From Lasioglossum baleicum (lineage: Eukaryota > Arthropoda > Insecta > Hymenoptera > Halictidae), in assembly GCF_051020765.1 (NCBI RefSeq), contig NC_134937.1:17414947-17478946 (forward strand): 64,000 nucleotides of DNA, in the 5' to 3' direction. Positions 1 through 12,922 of the stretch are shown piece by piece. Under the pieces are notes generated by a model. It had not been told where the DNA came from and searched no databases. It worked only from the letters and a program-made list of their open reading frames with translations. The translations under genes were made by a program, and so were the position numbers. Each line of letters starts with the position of its first letter. Position 1 is the first letter of the stretch.

Positions 1-1427
1 TTTCGTTCTGGTTTTAGAAGAGAATTGTGGTCTGATTGGTCGAGGTTGGGTATTTTTGCACACCCCGTGGATTCGCATGCGTGTGGTATATAGTATAGTG
101 TTGAATTCGCCGGCGGAAGCACGGTGCTGTACGACAGCAGGGAACGCTTTCTTGCAATGGAGCGCTCGTTCGTTCGTATGCAGTTGATCGATGTCTCGAA
201 TTTTTCTAATATTATATTTTTAGATCGTCTACCCCCGGCCAGAAAATCTCATGATTGAATTGACATTTAGATTTGGTACAAATAATGAAAATATTCAAAT
301 AAAACATCTGAATATAGAAGAGTATATCACCGAATATATGAACGAGAATATTTTATCGTGTATTCGAATATGTTTTTCCCCGAACAGTATCGCTTTTCCT
401 CGATCGCCTCTTCAACGGAAACCGCCAGGCGTTCGAGGAAACGCGTTGCAAGTTTCCAATGATTTCACACTTTTTACTTCACCCAGTTATCACGGTCAAC
501 GTCACGATGACCGGTGCTTAAATCCGACTGCAATAAGAAGAATAACATCGTATATGCAAACTTGTTAATATTATACTGAAATTGATAAAAATTTTCCTCA
601 ACGTGGCTGTCACTGTTCACTGGCGATCGTACAGAAGTCTTTCAGAACATTAAAATATCTGGTAGCTTTCACCCTCATTTTCTGTGCAATCTTTTTCGAA
701 TTCGAACACGAGTGCGTCAACTACGCCAGGAAATTCTGCTGACAAAGACAGCGTAGCTAAAGAACAATCTGAAGAAAGAAAACCAGTGAGACAAGCTCGA
801 AAGTCCTGTTGTTTCTCAACCCATGGCATTTCCTAGGACGCGCAGATCGTGTCCCATGCGTTTTTCCGTAGAACCCGCGGTATAGCAATTTCCCGGAATC
901 GCGAAGCACGGCGTCCAATGATGAACGTGATCCACGGGAGGCCGTGTTCCCGGTGAATTGCTATAACACTCAAGGACAGCGGCGAAGACCTCTGGCGAAG
1001 TCGAGCAGCGAGCCGAGAGAGTCGGTGTTGGCTTTGGCATCGTGAGTATTGATCGCAACTCGGCAACTCAAAGGGGAGGCCACCACGTTAGGCTATTCGA
1101 ACCCCCAATTGGATCGACCTACCTCGTGGCTAGGGAACGGAAGGAAGAGGGGCCTGACGAAAAGCGGCCTATTTCTTCCCCGTCTCTACCATCGAGAGTT
1201 CGCCGACGAAACTGTTTTCACAAAAGATACTAGTGACACCTTCACCGTCTAGATCCAGCCGATACTATTCGCCCGATTCCGTAATAGCGAGTCCTTCCGG
1301 AAGTACGAGGGACGTTCAAATATAACCGGGTCGGTTTTCTGCCAATTTTCTGGGTCAGCTATATCGGCCGGTTAATGAGGGCAAAAATAGAAAATCGTGA
1401 AAAAGTGTAATCCTCATCATCCTTAAT

Positions 1428-1541
1428 CGATTGTGGGTCTTTACCATTTATAAACGCGTTTTTTTAATACAGAAGAAGTTTTTTTCTCAATCCGATGGTG
1501 ATTATAAAATTAGATATTTGCATAAAGATCCGCAGTCCATT
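1428..1541. mobile_element. Degenerate hAT-like MITE copy
   Basis: The right end reads TGCATAAAGATCCGCAGTC, matching the terminal repeat of the family best seen at 59,774-59,974. The left end is a diverged inverted match (GTGGGTCTTTACC). No target-site duplication is visible, so this is an old or rearranged copy. Confidence 0.45.
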
Positions 1542-2203
1542 AGCGAGTCCAAGAGTCTAATAATTATCTCAGCCTTTGACTCATGCTCTTTAGAGGATTA
1601 TGTTCTGGATTTATGTACTAGCCTCTCGATGATGTACTCCGAGTTTAGAAGGTGTTCTCTTTGATATCTCGCAATTAGGTCAATCGATTTCGGACGTCTG
1701 CTTGGACAAACAACATTAGACCCGGTAAAAGCGGCTGTCAACTTAACGTTGTATCTACCAACTAATACCTAAGAGCCTCTCAATAATTCAAAGAAAACTA
1801 ACAAGTCGTCTCGAGTAGTCTAACAATTGTGACAATGTGAACTATGAATAGTATATGAATATAATTCACAGCGTTTTCAAAAACAAAAATATTTTTTAGA
1901 CGAACGTAACAGATGAAGGCTTGGACTAGGGTTTGACCGAGCCCAGCGACCAAAGGTCAAGCATGAAAATGGCGTCTTTACGCAACAGCGTTCGAGGAGA
2001 CTGCGCTCAACATCTGCATAAGAAAAGTCATGACACCGGGGCTGGCACAGTGGCAGAGAGCCGCGTCGTCGCCTAACCTCGCAAAAAGCCAGATGACGCG
2101 CCGATGACCCAGCCTGATTTTTAATTCGTTCGCTATAGCGGAGAAACATCGGGTTCCCTCCGTCGGTCTGCCACTGTGCAACACGCAAGATGCAACGTGC
2201 GTC

Positions 2204-2236
2204 AACGACGACGACGACGACGACGACAACGACGAC
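2204..2236. repeat. (CGA)n microsatellite
   Basis: About eleven CGA/ACG triplets with one AAC interruption. Confidence 0.9.
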
Positions 2237-5200
2237 TTTAGCCGGCGCGTATTTTTGGCGAGTGGGACTCGGGCGCGCGCGGTCGGCCGCAGGAGGGAGG
2301 CCGACAAATTGAGAATTTCAGGGCAACGATTATTGCCAGTTACGACGAAGACCTTGAAGTTAATTCCTTTCGGCGAGAGGAAACGGCCGACCGCAGCGCT
2401 GCTCCGAATTTTTTCGCGAGGCGAACGAACTTACATAATTCTGCGGGACTATGGGAGGCGTTAGGCCAACGAGGCGACTGGCAAATGGGCTTTCCGGTCC
2501 GTTTACGCTTGTGACAACAAACAAGACCGATGCGACCGAACGCTCCAGATTAAGAAGATCTAGGCGAACTGTAGAGGCTTGCAATTTCAGGCGCCGTTGT
2601 TCCACAATCTTGTATGCTAGGTTTTATTTTCAAACCTGTGGCTGTGGATCATTTTTAATACAAGCGTTTGACACGTTTTTATGAAATTAATTAGACTGAT
2701 AGTGCAGACTAAAGGAATCGAGGAGTCTTCTTTCTGGAAATTGAACAGCGTTCGAACAGCATGCCTAAATCATTGAAGTAAGAAGGAATCTCCTCGAAAA
2801 CGTGTCACCCAATTACCAGCGAACGTTGGTCACCGCGTTAACATTTCGCCCGAGTGCTCATTAACGCCTGACAAAAGGTAAGGCGTAAAATTGTCGTCGT
2901 CACAACGGTGTCCCCTCTTTCTTGAGATTATTTGAACAGCGTATAGCTCCGACCAAGGACCATAACAAAGTCAACGTTGCGCGGTTCGCAGTCGTTGCAT
3001 AACGGCCAGCTTGTTCCGAGCCGTCAACGCCGTCAACTGACGAGCCGTTGCTCATCGGGCGAGCAACAATAACGCGGAATGAAATAGCATCGGCGACGTA
3101 AATGCGAGGAGAGGCAAAAAAATTAGAGATTATCTCTGCGGCGGCCGGGCGAGCGTGTGTTCGGCCGCGCTCGACAGAGCTCTATGTATGTACTTTACGG
3201 TGCACCTGTGTGCAACAACGCCGGATACGTAATCGTTGTTACGAGCGCGAGGTTCTTTTATTCCTCTCGGTACCGACTCCCGATACTTATCGCGGGAAGG
3301 ACAAATTTTTCCGCGAACACCGCGACTGTTCATCGAGGCTGGCAAACACTTCGGGTTCATAGTTCACCGGCTTTGCAATTCCAAGCTGCTCGGCAAACTC
3401 TCCGCGTTAATCCTCGCCAACCTGCACTCTTTTTTCCTCGTTTCATCGTTTCGTGTTCCGTTCCACGGGTGTCGTGAATGAAAATTGACTGACAAGGCCG
3501 CCAATTACGAGCTAAATTAAAACGTCTACGAGCTGGACTGCATTGTAGGTGGCCAAGCAAAACGCTGCCCACAAAATTGCCGTCTTTCGAGCTGTACAGT
3601 CAGTCGCTAGAATTTCTTGTTTTTAAAGAATATAGCCGAGACTCGTTCTACCTATTCACATAATTGCTTCGCGCAGACACGCGAGAAGGCAGTGGTATTT
3701 AGTGAGTCGTATTTTCATCCTTGATAACTTTGTTATTTCTACACTGCGGATTCTATGCGTTTATACAAAATGTTGATATAGAAAACATTTAATCGTAAAA
3801 CTGCTGTCCAATCACTTGACAACAACATTGTGCTCGAAACATTTTTCGTCGCAGGGGAATGATTCTGACAGCGATTTGTTAAGCAGAGCAGCCAGTAAAT
3901 TTCGCAAAAACGTAGTTCCGCCATACCGATTCCGCTTGCGCACTTTCGGATCGTTCGAGCCGGCTTGCAAGCTACGGTTCTTCAGATAAGCACGTTCTTA
4001 TCTGCGCTTGTACTTACGTAAGCAACGATTCGCGCGAGCCTTTAGCCTCGGCTCGCTCTCTTCCTCTTCCGTCCTCTCGCAAGCCACGTTCCTCTCCTTT
4101 TTATTTTTTCGCCGACTCGCGCCTCTTCGCCGATTCACCGATTCGCCAACTCTCCTCTCTCTCTCTCTCCTCTTTCCAGAATCGTATTTCGTTTTACGCT
4201 AACAAGTCAGTCAGCCGGCTGCCAGAGCTATTCGTTTGATTCAGCTCTTTCCCCTTTCGACTCCTCTTTCGTGCCTCCGGTCTGCGTTTTCGCAATCCTC
4301 GCCAATCTGCCTCCTCGAACGAGTTAACTCGTCCTTTGTGCTCGAGGTTTCCCTCTATCGTTCAAAGTGCTTTCGCGGAGCCATCCGATTTGATATATTA
4401 GACCCCCGACAAAATTCGCCAGTTTTGTCCCGTGCCATTCTCTTTCGTTTCTGCAAATGTTCGAGCAGAAACGTTGCTGAGAAATTGACGGTAACGCTGT
4501 CGATTCTAACAGGAAGTATCTTGGTTAAACGTTGCTAATGATGAGGTATCGATAAATCATATTGTTCGCAGAATTAATTGTCATGCTTGCAACGTAAATT
4601 CGTTTGGTTATCATGGAATTATCAAAGGCTTAACAAAAGACTTCTTGCTTTCCCTCTGTGTAGCTTGCGTAGGGGCGCGGCTTTGTGGCCCCTGCGCCAC
4701 ACCACTGCTCCGAAGGGCAACCTGTGTCCCGAACCTAATTTACAGACTCCACGAGGAAGTTGGACCTTTTGTCTCTGTTTCTACATTGACATCGTCCACG
4801 GATAAGGGACCCTGGGACTGGTTCTTCGATAAAAGGATATCGCAAGGGCCCGGATATGGGGGCCAAGCGAACAATTTCAAGCAGAACGAGGTGAAAACAG
4901 AAACACGGAGAGATAAGAGAGGCAAAAGGGCCGGTTCGACAGTTTATCGAATGCAGCACGTGGCGTGGGACACGTGCCTAAAGGTCGTCGCCCGTTATAC
5001 CGGATTTTGTTTGATCTCCTTCCCCCGTTCACGCTCTCTTCACTCCCACTCGGCCGGCTAATCATCGTGCCCCTTATCCTAATTCCAGTCCGGCTTGACC
5101 AACTAATAGAAAACACACCGAACTTCGTCGAGAAATTCATTAGAAAACTTTTACGAGACTCCATTTGATCTCCGACAACAGATGCCACGGTACATACTAT

Positions 5201-8200
5201 GATACATTTTATGGTGTCAGGGTCGCGTAAAAGGCAGAAAAGCGGGCATAAACGCGGCGACAGAAATTAGGATCAAGTACAGCCGGGTCGAACAATTTTT
5301 TGCCGCGCGCAAGACAGATGAAAAATGACAAGACCGATTGCAGAATCGGCTTAATCGATATTTAATCTGTGCGCCTCGCGAACAGCTTTCACCTTTATTA
5401 ATTTACCGCCGATGTTGCAATTTTTCTGCGCAACGGTATGCACACGCACGCGTTTCCGAATTACTTTGTACGCTAGCTCCGTTCAGCTCGGAGCCATGGG
5501 GGTTGAACGGGGCGCACATAAACGCCGTTAAACCGCAAACGGGAAAGCTGTCGGTGAAAAGTCGATAGCCGGGCAATAAAAAGCAGGCATTTAGGGACCC
5601 GTTTTAGAATCGTAGCGTGGTTTAATGGGTCCTCCAGTCGATCCCACCGTCATAAATTATGGTTTCGAAACGGCTCCCGGGATCCGTCCTCCGGAAATAC
5701 TAGGAGAAACTCAAAGTTAATGCCCGAACAAAGTATAATACAAATTTTCCCATTGTCAATCGCCACTGTACAACTCCGTAAATTTCTAGCTAAAGGTCGG
5801 CGGTTTTCGGGCATCCTCGTGATCGAGCCGGTGCTATTACGTAAGTACTGCGGTAATTTACGATATGGACGGAGTAATTCTTGACGGAACGGTGAACCGG
5901 CTGGTGAGTTACGCCGAGGCTGGAACACTGCAATCCCCACGTGAACCAACCGCTATTAATAGGAACCAGCCGCACCTATTTATCTTACATAGGAGAGTCA
6001 AGTGCAGCTGGCCGACCAGCAACTATAATACCGAGCCGACAACCAACCGAATCGATCAACGATTCAGAGTTGCAATCCAGCTGTTTTCCGATATTTTTCC
6101 AACAGCTCTTGAAACCTCGTTCTGAGCTTCCATCGGCTTTGAACCGTTCACATAGCATCATGGTACTAGGATATTATGTTACAACAATAGTGTTAGGGCA
6201 GAGCTGGTGTGTGAATTTGTGTGGACCACTGCCTATCAGAAATAATTGATAACGGATTACCTCATCATTTTCATTTCTTTTCAACTTTGTTGCTACAACA
6301 TTTCGATTCGTGCTTTAATTTTTACATTTAATTCTTTGCCAGCTTCAGAAGCTGAAGTCGTGTGGTACAGTTTGAGAGAAGTTATTCTCTTTCGGTTGGA
6401 AAATGCGGAGTGCGTGGCCCAGTTTCCGAAGCCGGGGCTCTTTGTCGAGAAAGATCGATATCGGATTCGGAAGCGATGAAAGGGAAGTTACACGGGGCCC
6501 GCGTAATTAGCGTGCGGCCGCTATCTCTCGTAGGAAGTCCGCGTCTCTCCTTCGTCTGACTCTCGAGAGTCCACGATCGGAGCAGGAAACAATGAAACCG
6601 ATAAGAACCCGCTCGTTTCGTTGACGCACGCGTAAACCCTATCTCTCGCACGCTCGAATTTCTGTACTGCCGCGCACGCACACTCGCACTGCAACCCATA
6701 CACGTGTTCCGCACCGATAAGATAAAAGGTGACACATTTTTTTCGAGAGCAAGAAACGATCCGTTCCGTACGCTTTCTATGTATCTATTAAAAAATCTAT
6801 ATCGCGCGCGCGCCCACTGCGGGAACACGCGGCAACATCGCACGTCTCGACCTGGCAACGCCGCGGACTCTTATCGAAAAATTTGAATCGTCGATTACGC
6901 TCAATAGACGCTTTATTGGGTGTAGCGGCGAATTCTTTCCGATTTCGACGTGAACGTTTCCTTGAAAGAGCATTCAGAAATGCTTCCGGAGTGTATCCTC
7001 GACATGCGACAGCATTGATTTATGCGATGAAAAAGAAATCGAACTGTTCGACCCGTTACTTGAGCCTCTCGCCTTGAACGAAAGGAATAACATTAATACT
7101 TGATACGAAAAAATCGATTTCCTCGTTACACTAGTCTCCCCCTTAACATAGCGTCGACTAAGAATACCGAATATTATATTTCACGCGATATTTCGCGACA
7201 AGAAAATTTTTCAATCGATTCCACCGATTTTATAGAGACGGCCCACTGCGCGACGATTTCCGCGGGCGTGTGTACCGAACGGGCCCCCGGATAAGAGAAC
7301 GCGTTGCTGCGCCAATGCGTCCCCGGACGGACGTGCGTGTACACACCACGTGTCCTACCCTCGCGTGACTCGGTACCGGGAGCACGTGGCCCCCCACCAC
7401 GTGGTCCCTAGGGTCCACCGATCGCTCCCGGAGAAAAAGACGGGGAAAAGATAGATCCTAGTAGGGAGGGAAGGAGAGATATAGGGGCAGAGGGAGGAAC
7501 AGTCTGAAAGAGAAGACGATGGAAATCGGTGAGAAACGGGTGGAGAACTTCCACCACCGGGGATGAAGAGGGACGACTGTGTCGAGGGTGAGATCGAGGA
7601 AGAGGGTTGCAGGGAATGAAGACAGAGGACAGCTAGAAGGGGAGGCTAAAGAGCCATCGCCCCGCGAAGATGCTACGAATTATTCAAATTCGGGACTAGC
7701 CTTTGTTTCTGCTGTCATTCACTCCCTTTCTGATCGCTTGCGAACCTCTGCAGACTTCTCAGGGTGTGCACCACGGCTAGAAGGTGCTCGAAAGTGTCTG
7801 GAATCTGAGTTCGGACTTGGACTATTTCAAGTTCACATTTTTTTTTTGACATTCAATTCGTTTGTTCGAATCGGTCCGCCGCCGTGCCGACTATAATAGC
7901 AGCCCGCGACTGTGGATATAATATCCTCTTTGTGCCTAACCCTTTGGACAACGGGAATAGTCATGTCTTTTTAAGAGACCGACGATATCGGGGGCGCAGA
8001 TAAGCGTCGTTATCACGCCAGACGACTTCTATCGGTTTATTTTTTGTTCCGGGTATATACTAATCGAACCGTGATTTCGATCGGCGTCTGACAAATCGTC
8101 AGGCTTGTGCGACATCGACCACCTCGAACCGGTGCTATGTATGTGTGTACGCTATTACAAATTGCGCTACGCTCGCTGGAAAGCGAAGATAAATGGATCC

Positions 8201-9963
8201 CCATCCCCCGCCACGGAATCTTCCACTTATCATAGGCAGTGGCGCAACGACACACGAAAAATATCGCGTTCAACTGCACGCCATCCGGCAACTGTGTGTG
8301 TGTGTTGCCAGAACTAGCCGGGGTTTTAGTCGAAATGAGATTACAAACACAGCCGTTCGAAATAATGAATTATTACGGATACATTAATTATTGTTGCTTG
8401 ACAAATGGTATGAGACAGCCAACTTCACTCTGACGTGCGATTCGAATCATTCTTTGTTTCGGTTCAGCCGAATACGATAGAACAAGCAGTTCGAAGAGTA
8501 AGAGGTTGTTGAACTAAATTAAGTTATTTTAATACATATTTCATGCACTCGGTACTGTTCTTTCCGAACCGATTTCGAAAAGCAGGTTTCGAGGTTTTCG
8601 CTAGGAAATTGGTTAAAGCACGCAGGTAGATATCAGTGGATGTGACACGGAGGGAAAATCGGTATTGGACGGTGTTATTATCGATCGGACGAGCGGTCGT
8701 CATTACGTCGGCTACCGACACCATTATCGAACGTGACATCGATTGACCCGTTCTAATTACAATATTCTTACGCGTTGCGAAACACGTCTGCAGCGGACAG
8801 TTCCATCGAAACGTCTGCGTCACGATCGTCGACGGATCGCGGATGGATCGAGGGCCTAGCTTGATCATACAGGAGAGATTTGTGGAACAGGAGTTGTGCG
8901 GGATCTATCGGGGAGCGGGTTCGCCGAGGATTTATCAACGAAACGTGGTGGCTCGAGGAAGCCGTCACGTATCGACGAATGCACCTTGGGATTCTTGTTA
9001 CTTGGTTCGCTCCTTTGTTACACAACCGGCTCTCCCGCCAACTCGGCCAACTATCGACCCCACCAGCCTCTCTGCCCCCCTTTTTTCTTCCGTTTTTTCT
9101 CTCTCTCTCTCTTTCACTCTTTGAATCTATCTCTTTCTCTCTCTCTCCCTCTCATACACACACACTTCGTTTCTCACTGCCTTTCTACCCGGTGCTCCCC
9201 TCAGCCTCTTTTATTCCAACCCCATCTCTCTGTTCCTTCCTTTCTCTTTTGACAACCTCCGTCCTTCCACTCTTTTCTGTCGGCCGCTTGTCCTTTCTCT
9301 GCGGGCTCGAACCCTGCGTGTCACTATACCGGAGCTGGACGTACTCTACCTTGTCCGAAAAGGACCTAACGTTCGCCGCGCTAGCATGAACGTGAACCTG
9401 TTGACCCGGTGGTTTCGGCGATGCTGAATACAGCTCGAGGTCCCAGGGAGGAAACACTCGGACGGTTTAACGCGGAAGAACAGCGCTAACTCGTTCGATC
9501 CTTTGACAGGTCGATCGGAAATAACGCTGTCTGTTCAGAACACGCTTGATCTCCCATGTTGCTTCGAGACGAACTAGTTTCATCAACTCCCTCCATCCCG
9601 ATCGTAGAATTTGATTTCGATTCATAGGGAATTCATCATACTCCTATGTAGTAGACTCTGTGCGAAATGACAAAAAAGGCTGTCAAAGACGGAGACAGCT
9701 CGTGGGTGAAAAGTATTATTCGATCACGTGGCCTGACCGCGTGTCAGGAAACAGTCAGGCGATACGTAAAGTTTGAGATCTCGCCGAGACGATAAACTGT
9801 AGCACGTATGTACGTCTGGATAAATAATGCTCTCGCATATTTACTCGTGACGTAAATCACGCCGACGACGACGCGGGATAATACGTTGCCGCGGTACCAG
9901 CGTTGCAGACAATTATCGAGAGTCGGCTCGTTAATTAGCGGATTATAAAACGGTCCCTCTCCC

Positions 9964-9989
9964 CCTCTCTCTCTCTCTCTCTCTCTCTC
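9964..9989. repeat. (CT)n microsatellite
   Basis: Thirteen CT dinucleotides followed at once by GGGAGAGAGA, so the tract can fold back on itself over a short distance. Confidence 0.9.
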
Positions 9990-11550
9990 GGGAGAGAGAA
10001 CGAACATACTCTGTCAGGTTCGCGGCGGAAAAGCTCTCGCAGCTTTTGGCAACGCTTCGCTTACCTAACCGCGGTTTCCCAATCTTCCAAGAGACCTTCC
10101 ACGGATTCGAGGAAGAGGGATCTAAGTTGGTCCCTGAGAAACCTTCGGGCTCTTCGAGACGTTACGTTCGAAAGATGGTAGATCATTTAGTTAGGGTAAT
10201 TGTTTATTCTTATGTGGGCAACCTGATAACATTTTGTATGTATTTTAATTGGGGATGAGATTGAGATTTAATTGAGAATCATGTTATCTGATTCTTCACG
10301 CGACCGGTATTCATTTCAGTAATTGAGAGCCGCGAGGCCACGCCCATTTCGTACAGAGAAGCAGATAAAATATCGTGTAATTTGCTAAATTTTGTATTTG
10401 GCAATCCAAACAGCATATTTGACATTGATTAACAAAAGGTCGATTTGTTTAAATAATATAGTAGACAATCAACAATTGCTCGTGCCATTTTCCGGTCAAA
10501 CGCTGACCCATTTCTTTCCGCGTTACAATGTTACAGTGTAGCAGGGTAGTTTGTAAACTGGAACGCGGATTTATTAATATTCCGTGCTCGCGTTTTATTG
10601 CTTAACGCAAAGGCTACAGGCAGGAATTAAACGGACGAAGCTCCGGGGAGCAACGGAAAGCGCAAAGCACGCGGGTACGCGAGATAACCGAAAGGCTATT
10701 TAGTCGGACGGCAACGCGGGCCCGGATTATATGTATTGTATATTTTTTCTTTTACGTCGAATGAAAAGTTAATGAAATTTCGCTCGATCCGCCGGGTACT
10801 TTGTCGTCGCGGACGGGCAATTATAGTCGGCCGGGACGCGCGCTCGCGCGAAAAAGGCTATGGCGTGCCAGAGAGAAACAATGCCATGACCTACATCACT
10901 GTGCAGCTTTTCACGCCGAAACCGCACAATTACCAGACACCGTTGATAAATTAAACAGCAAGATTGATGTCCCTGCGGCGCCATTAACTACCATCCAAGA
11001 ATACCATTCAACGTTTCCTCTTTTGCGACGCGTTTTTCGGGAAGTCCTTCGCCCGTTAACGAACCGGAATCGTTAATGGCGGTAATAAAGAGAGATATAG
11101 AATTACCGCTGTCCCGATCCTACAGTGCTTTCGAATCGAACGAATATAGTCGCGTGCGCTAGCCGATCCATAGTTCCTACGATATACCTTGACACGGCGA
11201 ATCCATCGGGATCATAAAGACAAGCCTCCCATTGATTCTCGGACGCAGAACCACCGCTAATTAAAACGGAAACTCCAGTTTCGAGATATACGTCTTCCCC
11301 GATGGCCATGAAATTGCATACGGTTTCCTTAATGGTAAAAGAAGACACACATAGGTCTTTTCAATCAAGCAAGCGGTTTTATCACGTTACGAATAAATCA
11401 ACAATATTGTCATTAAACATTCTGTTTCACCGTCGGTCACTCTAATATTAAAAACTGCACATAAAGCATGGCCTCAACATATGTATACTGCACGACTCTC
11501 CAGGACTTCACGATCCTGTCGGGTTCCGAATGGATCATTTCGAATTTATG

Positions 11551-12276
11551 GGAAACTAGCTTTTTCCCGCGGCTTCGCTCGCACAGAAAACCGTTTAATG
11601 CCCTTGGAAATTAATATTGTTTCTCTATAAAACCTTTTAACCCCCCATTCACCCCTATAGAGTTTTAATTTTATGTCATGCCGCCATCTTAGATTTCAAA
11701 ACCCCTTTTCACCCTCTTAGGGGATCAATTTTTAAAAATGCCGAAACAGGTGTTTGATTATTTGTATCAAAGAGCATTGAGACCAATTATGAAGTAAATC
11801 CGACTACGTACAAAGTATTCCTCATACAAAGGTTGCAACCCCTTTTCACCCTCTCCGGGGGTTGAATTTTTTGAAATGCCGAAACAGGTGTTTGATTAAT
11901 TATATCAAAGAGCATTAAGACCACGTATGAAGTAAATCCGACTACGAACAAAATATTCCTCATACAAACGTTGCAACCCCTTTTCACCCTCTTAGGGGAT
12001 CAATTTTTTAAAATGCCGAAACAGGTGTTTGATTAATTATATCAAAGAGCATTTGGACCAAGTTTCAAGCAAATCCGACCACGAACAAAATATTCCTCAT
12101 ACAAACGTTGCAACCCCTTTTCACCCCCTTGGGGATTGAATTTCAAAATATCCTTTCTTATCCCTTGTATAGATCATAAGGGAAACCTCTGTGCAAAATT
12201 TCAGCTTTCTAAGTCCAAGGGTTTAGCCTGGGCGTTGATAGGTGAGTCAGGACTTCGCTTTTATATATATAGATGA
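11551..12276. repeat. Dispersed repeat with four internal 137-bp tandem units
   Basis: The element opens with ACTAGCTTTTTCCCGCGG followed by CTTCGCTCGCAC, a start common in arthropod dispersed repeats, and ends in a TATATATATAGAT tail. Between them a unit beginning CCCCTTTTCACCC recurs at 11,702, 11,839, 11,977 and 12,114 (periods 137, 138, 137). The units share GCCGAAACAGGTGTTTGATT and a stretch reading AAATCCGAC. The short minus-strand frame here is repetitive and not a gene. The class (SINE, LINE tail or other) is not decided by the sequence. Confidence 0.75.
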
Positions 12277-12670
12277 AAGTTTCATAACACACGGTAATGG
12301 CGCTTCTAATGTTTGCTCAAATTTCCAGTGAAATGGGCAAGTTTGGCTTACGTGATCCTTGGAAAGTGTGCAGGATGCACGGGACCCGTTTCTCGACCGA
12401 ATGTGTTCCATTCGGCTCAATTCATTTCGGGGCCGTCGCGTCGTGCACGCGTATATCACCGTGTATCGTTAACTTCGAGTGTACATACGTGTACTCCGAT
12501 AATTGCCATTTGTTCCGTTGCGAAAGCGTGCATAGAAGTAAGGACATCGGAGCGGACGTAACGACAACGCTATAGCAACCTCAGCACGCTAGTTCTGTAG
12601 CTGCACAATCGTATCTCGCTTCTCTAGCTGCCATTGAGGGAGACACACCTTGACTGTTCGAATTTCTGTA

Positions 12671-12922
12671 TTAACCCTTTGCACTCGAATGGCGAGTCTG
12701 AGACGCCACTAAAAATTGTTCATACCATTATTCAAAACAGTTTTAACGTTCTTCAATTTGTCTGTATTCTATAAATTGTAAAAAGCTCAACTGTTATATA
12801 AGAAAACAAATTCAACTTCGTGTGCACAATGTAAAAAAGATTACATAGAACAAAAATGACACCTGGGTTGAAACAAATATCTTGATTTTGGAGTTCAAAT
12901 TGCTTCGAGTGCAAAGGGTTAA
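12671..12922. mobile_element. TTAA-flanked MITE, copy A (full length)
   Basis: Perfect terminal inverted repeats reading TTAACCCTTTGCACTCGAA at the left, with the exact reverse complement at the right. TTAA is the target duplicated by piggyBac-type transposases, and the CCCT start fits that superfamily. There is no coding capacity, so this is a non-autonomous copy. It is about 85-90% alike by eye to the copy in the paraplegin intron at 45,062-45,315, in opposite orientation. Confidence 0.85.

Larger units (their letters stand above)
1..11550. other. Gene desert, no supported exon
   Basis: All open frames here are short, overlap on several frames or come from low-complexity sequence, and none shows a recognisable domain or splice-linked continuation. 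The stretch holds CGA, CT and CTTT tracts, many TAATTA-rich and CG-rich patches, and a degenerate MITE near 1,430. It could be intergenic or part of a very long intron of a gene whose exons lie outside the window; the sequence alone cannot separate these. Confidence 0.6.

Noticed and set aside
4645..5061. 138-codon plus-strand frame with DKGPWDWFFDKRI
   Set aside because: Some protein-like words, but competing frames on both strands, no domain and no matching splice partners.
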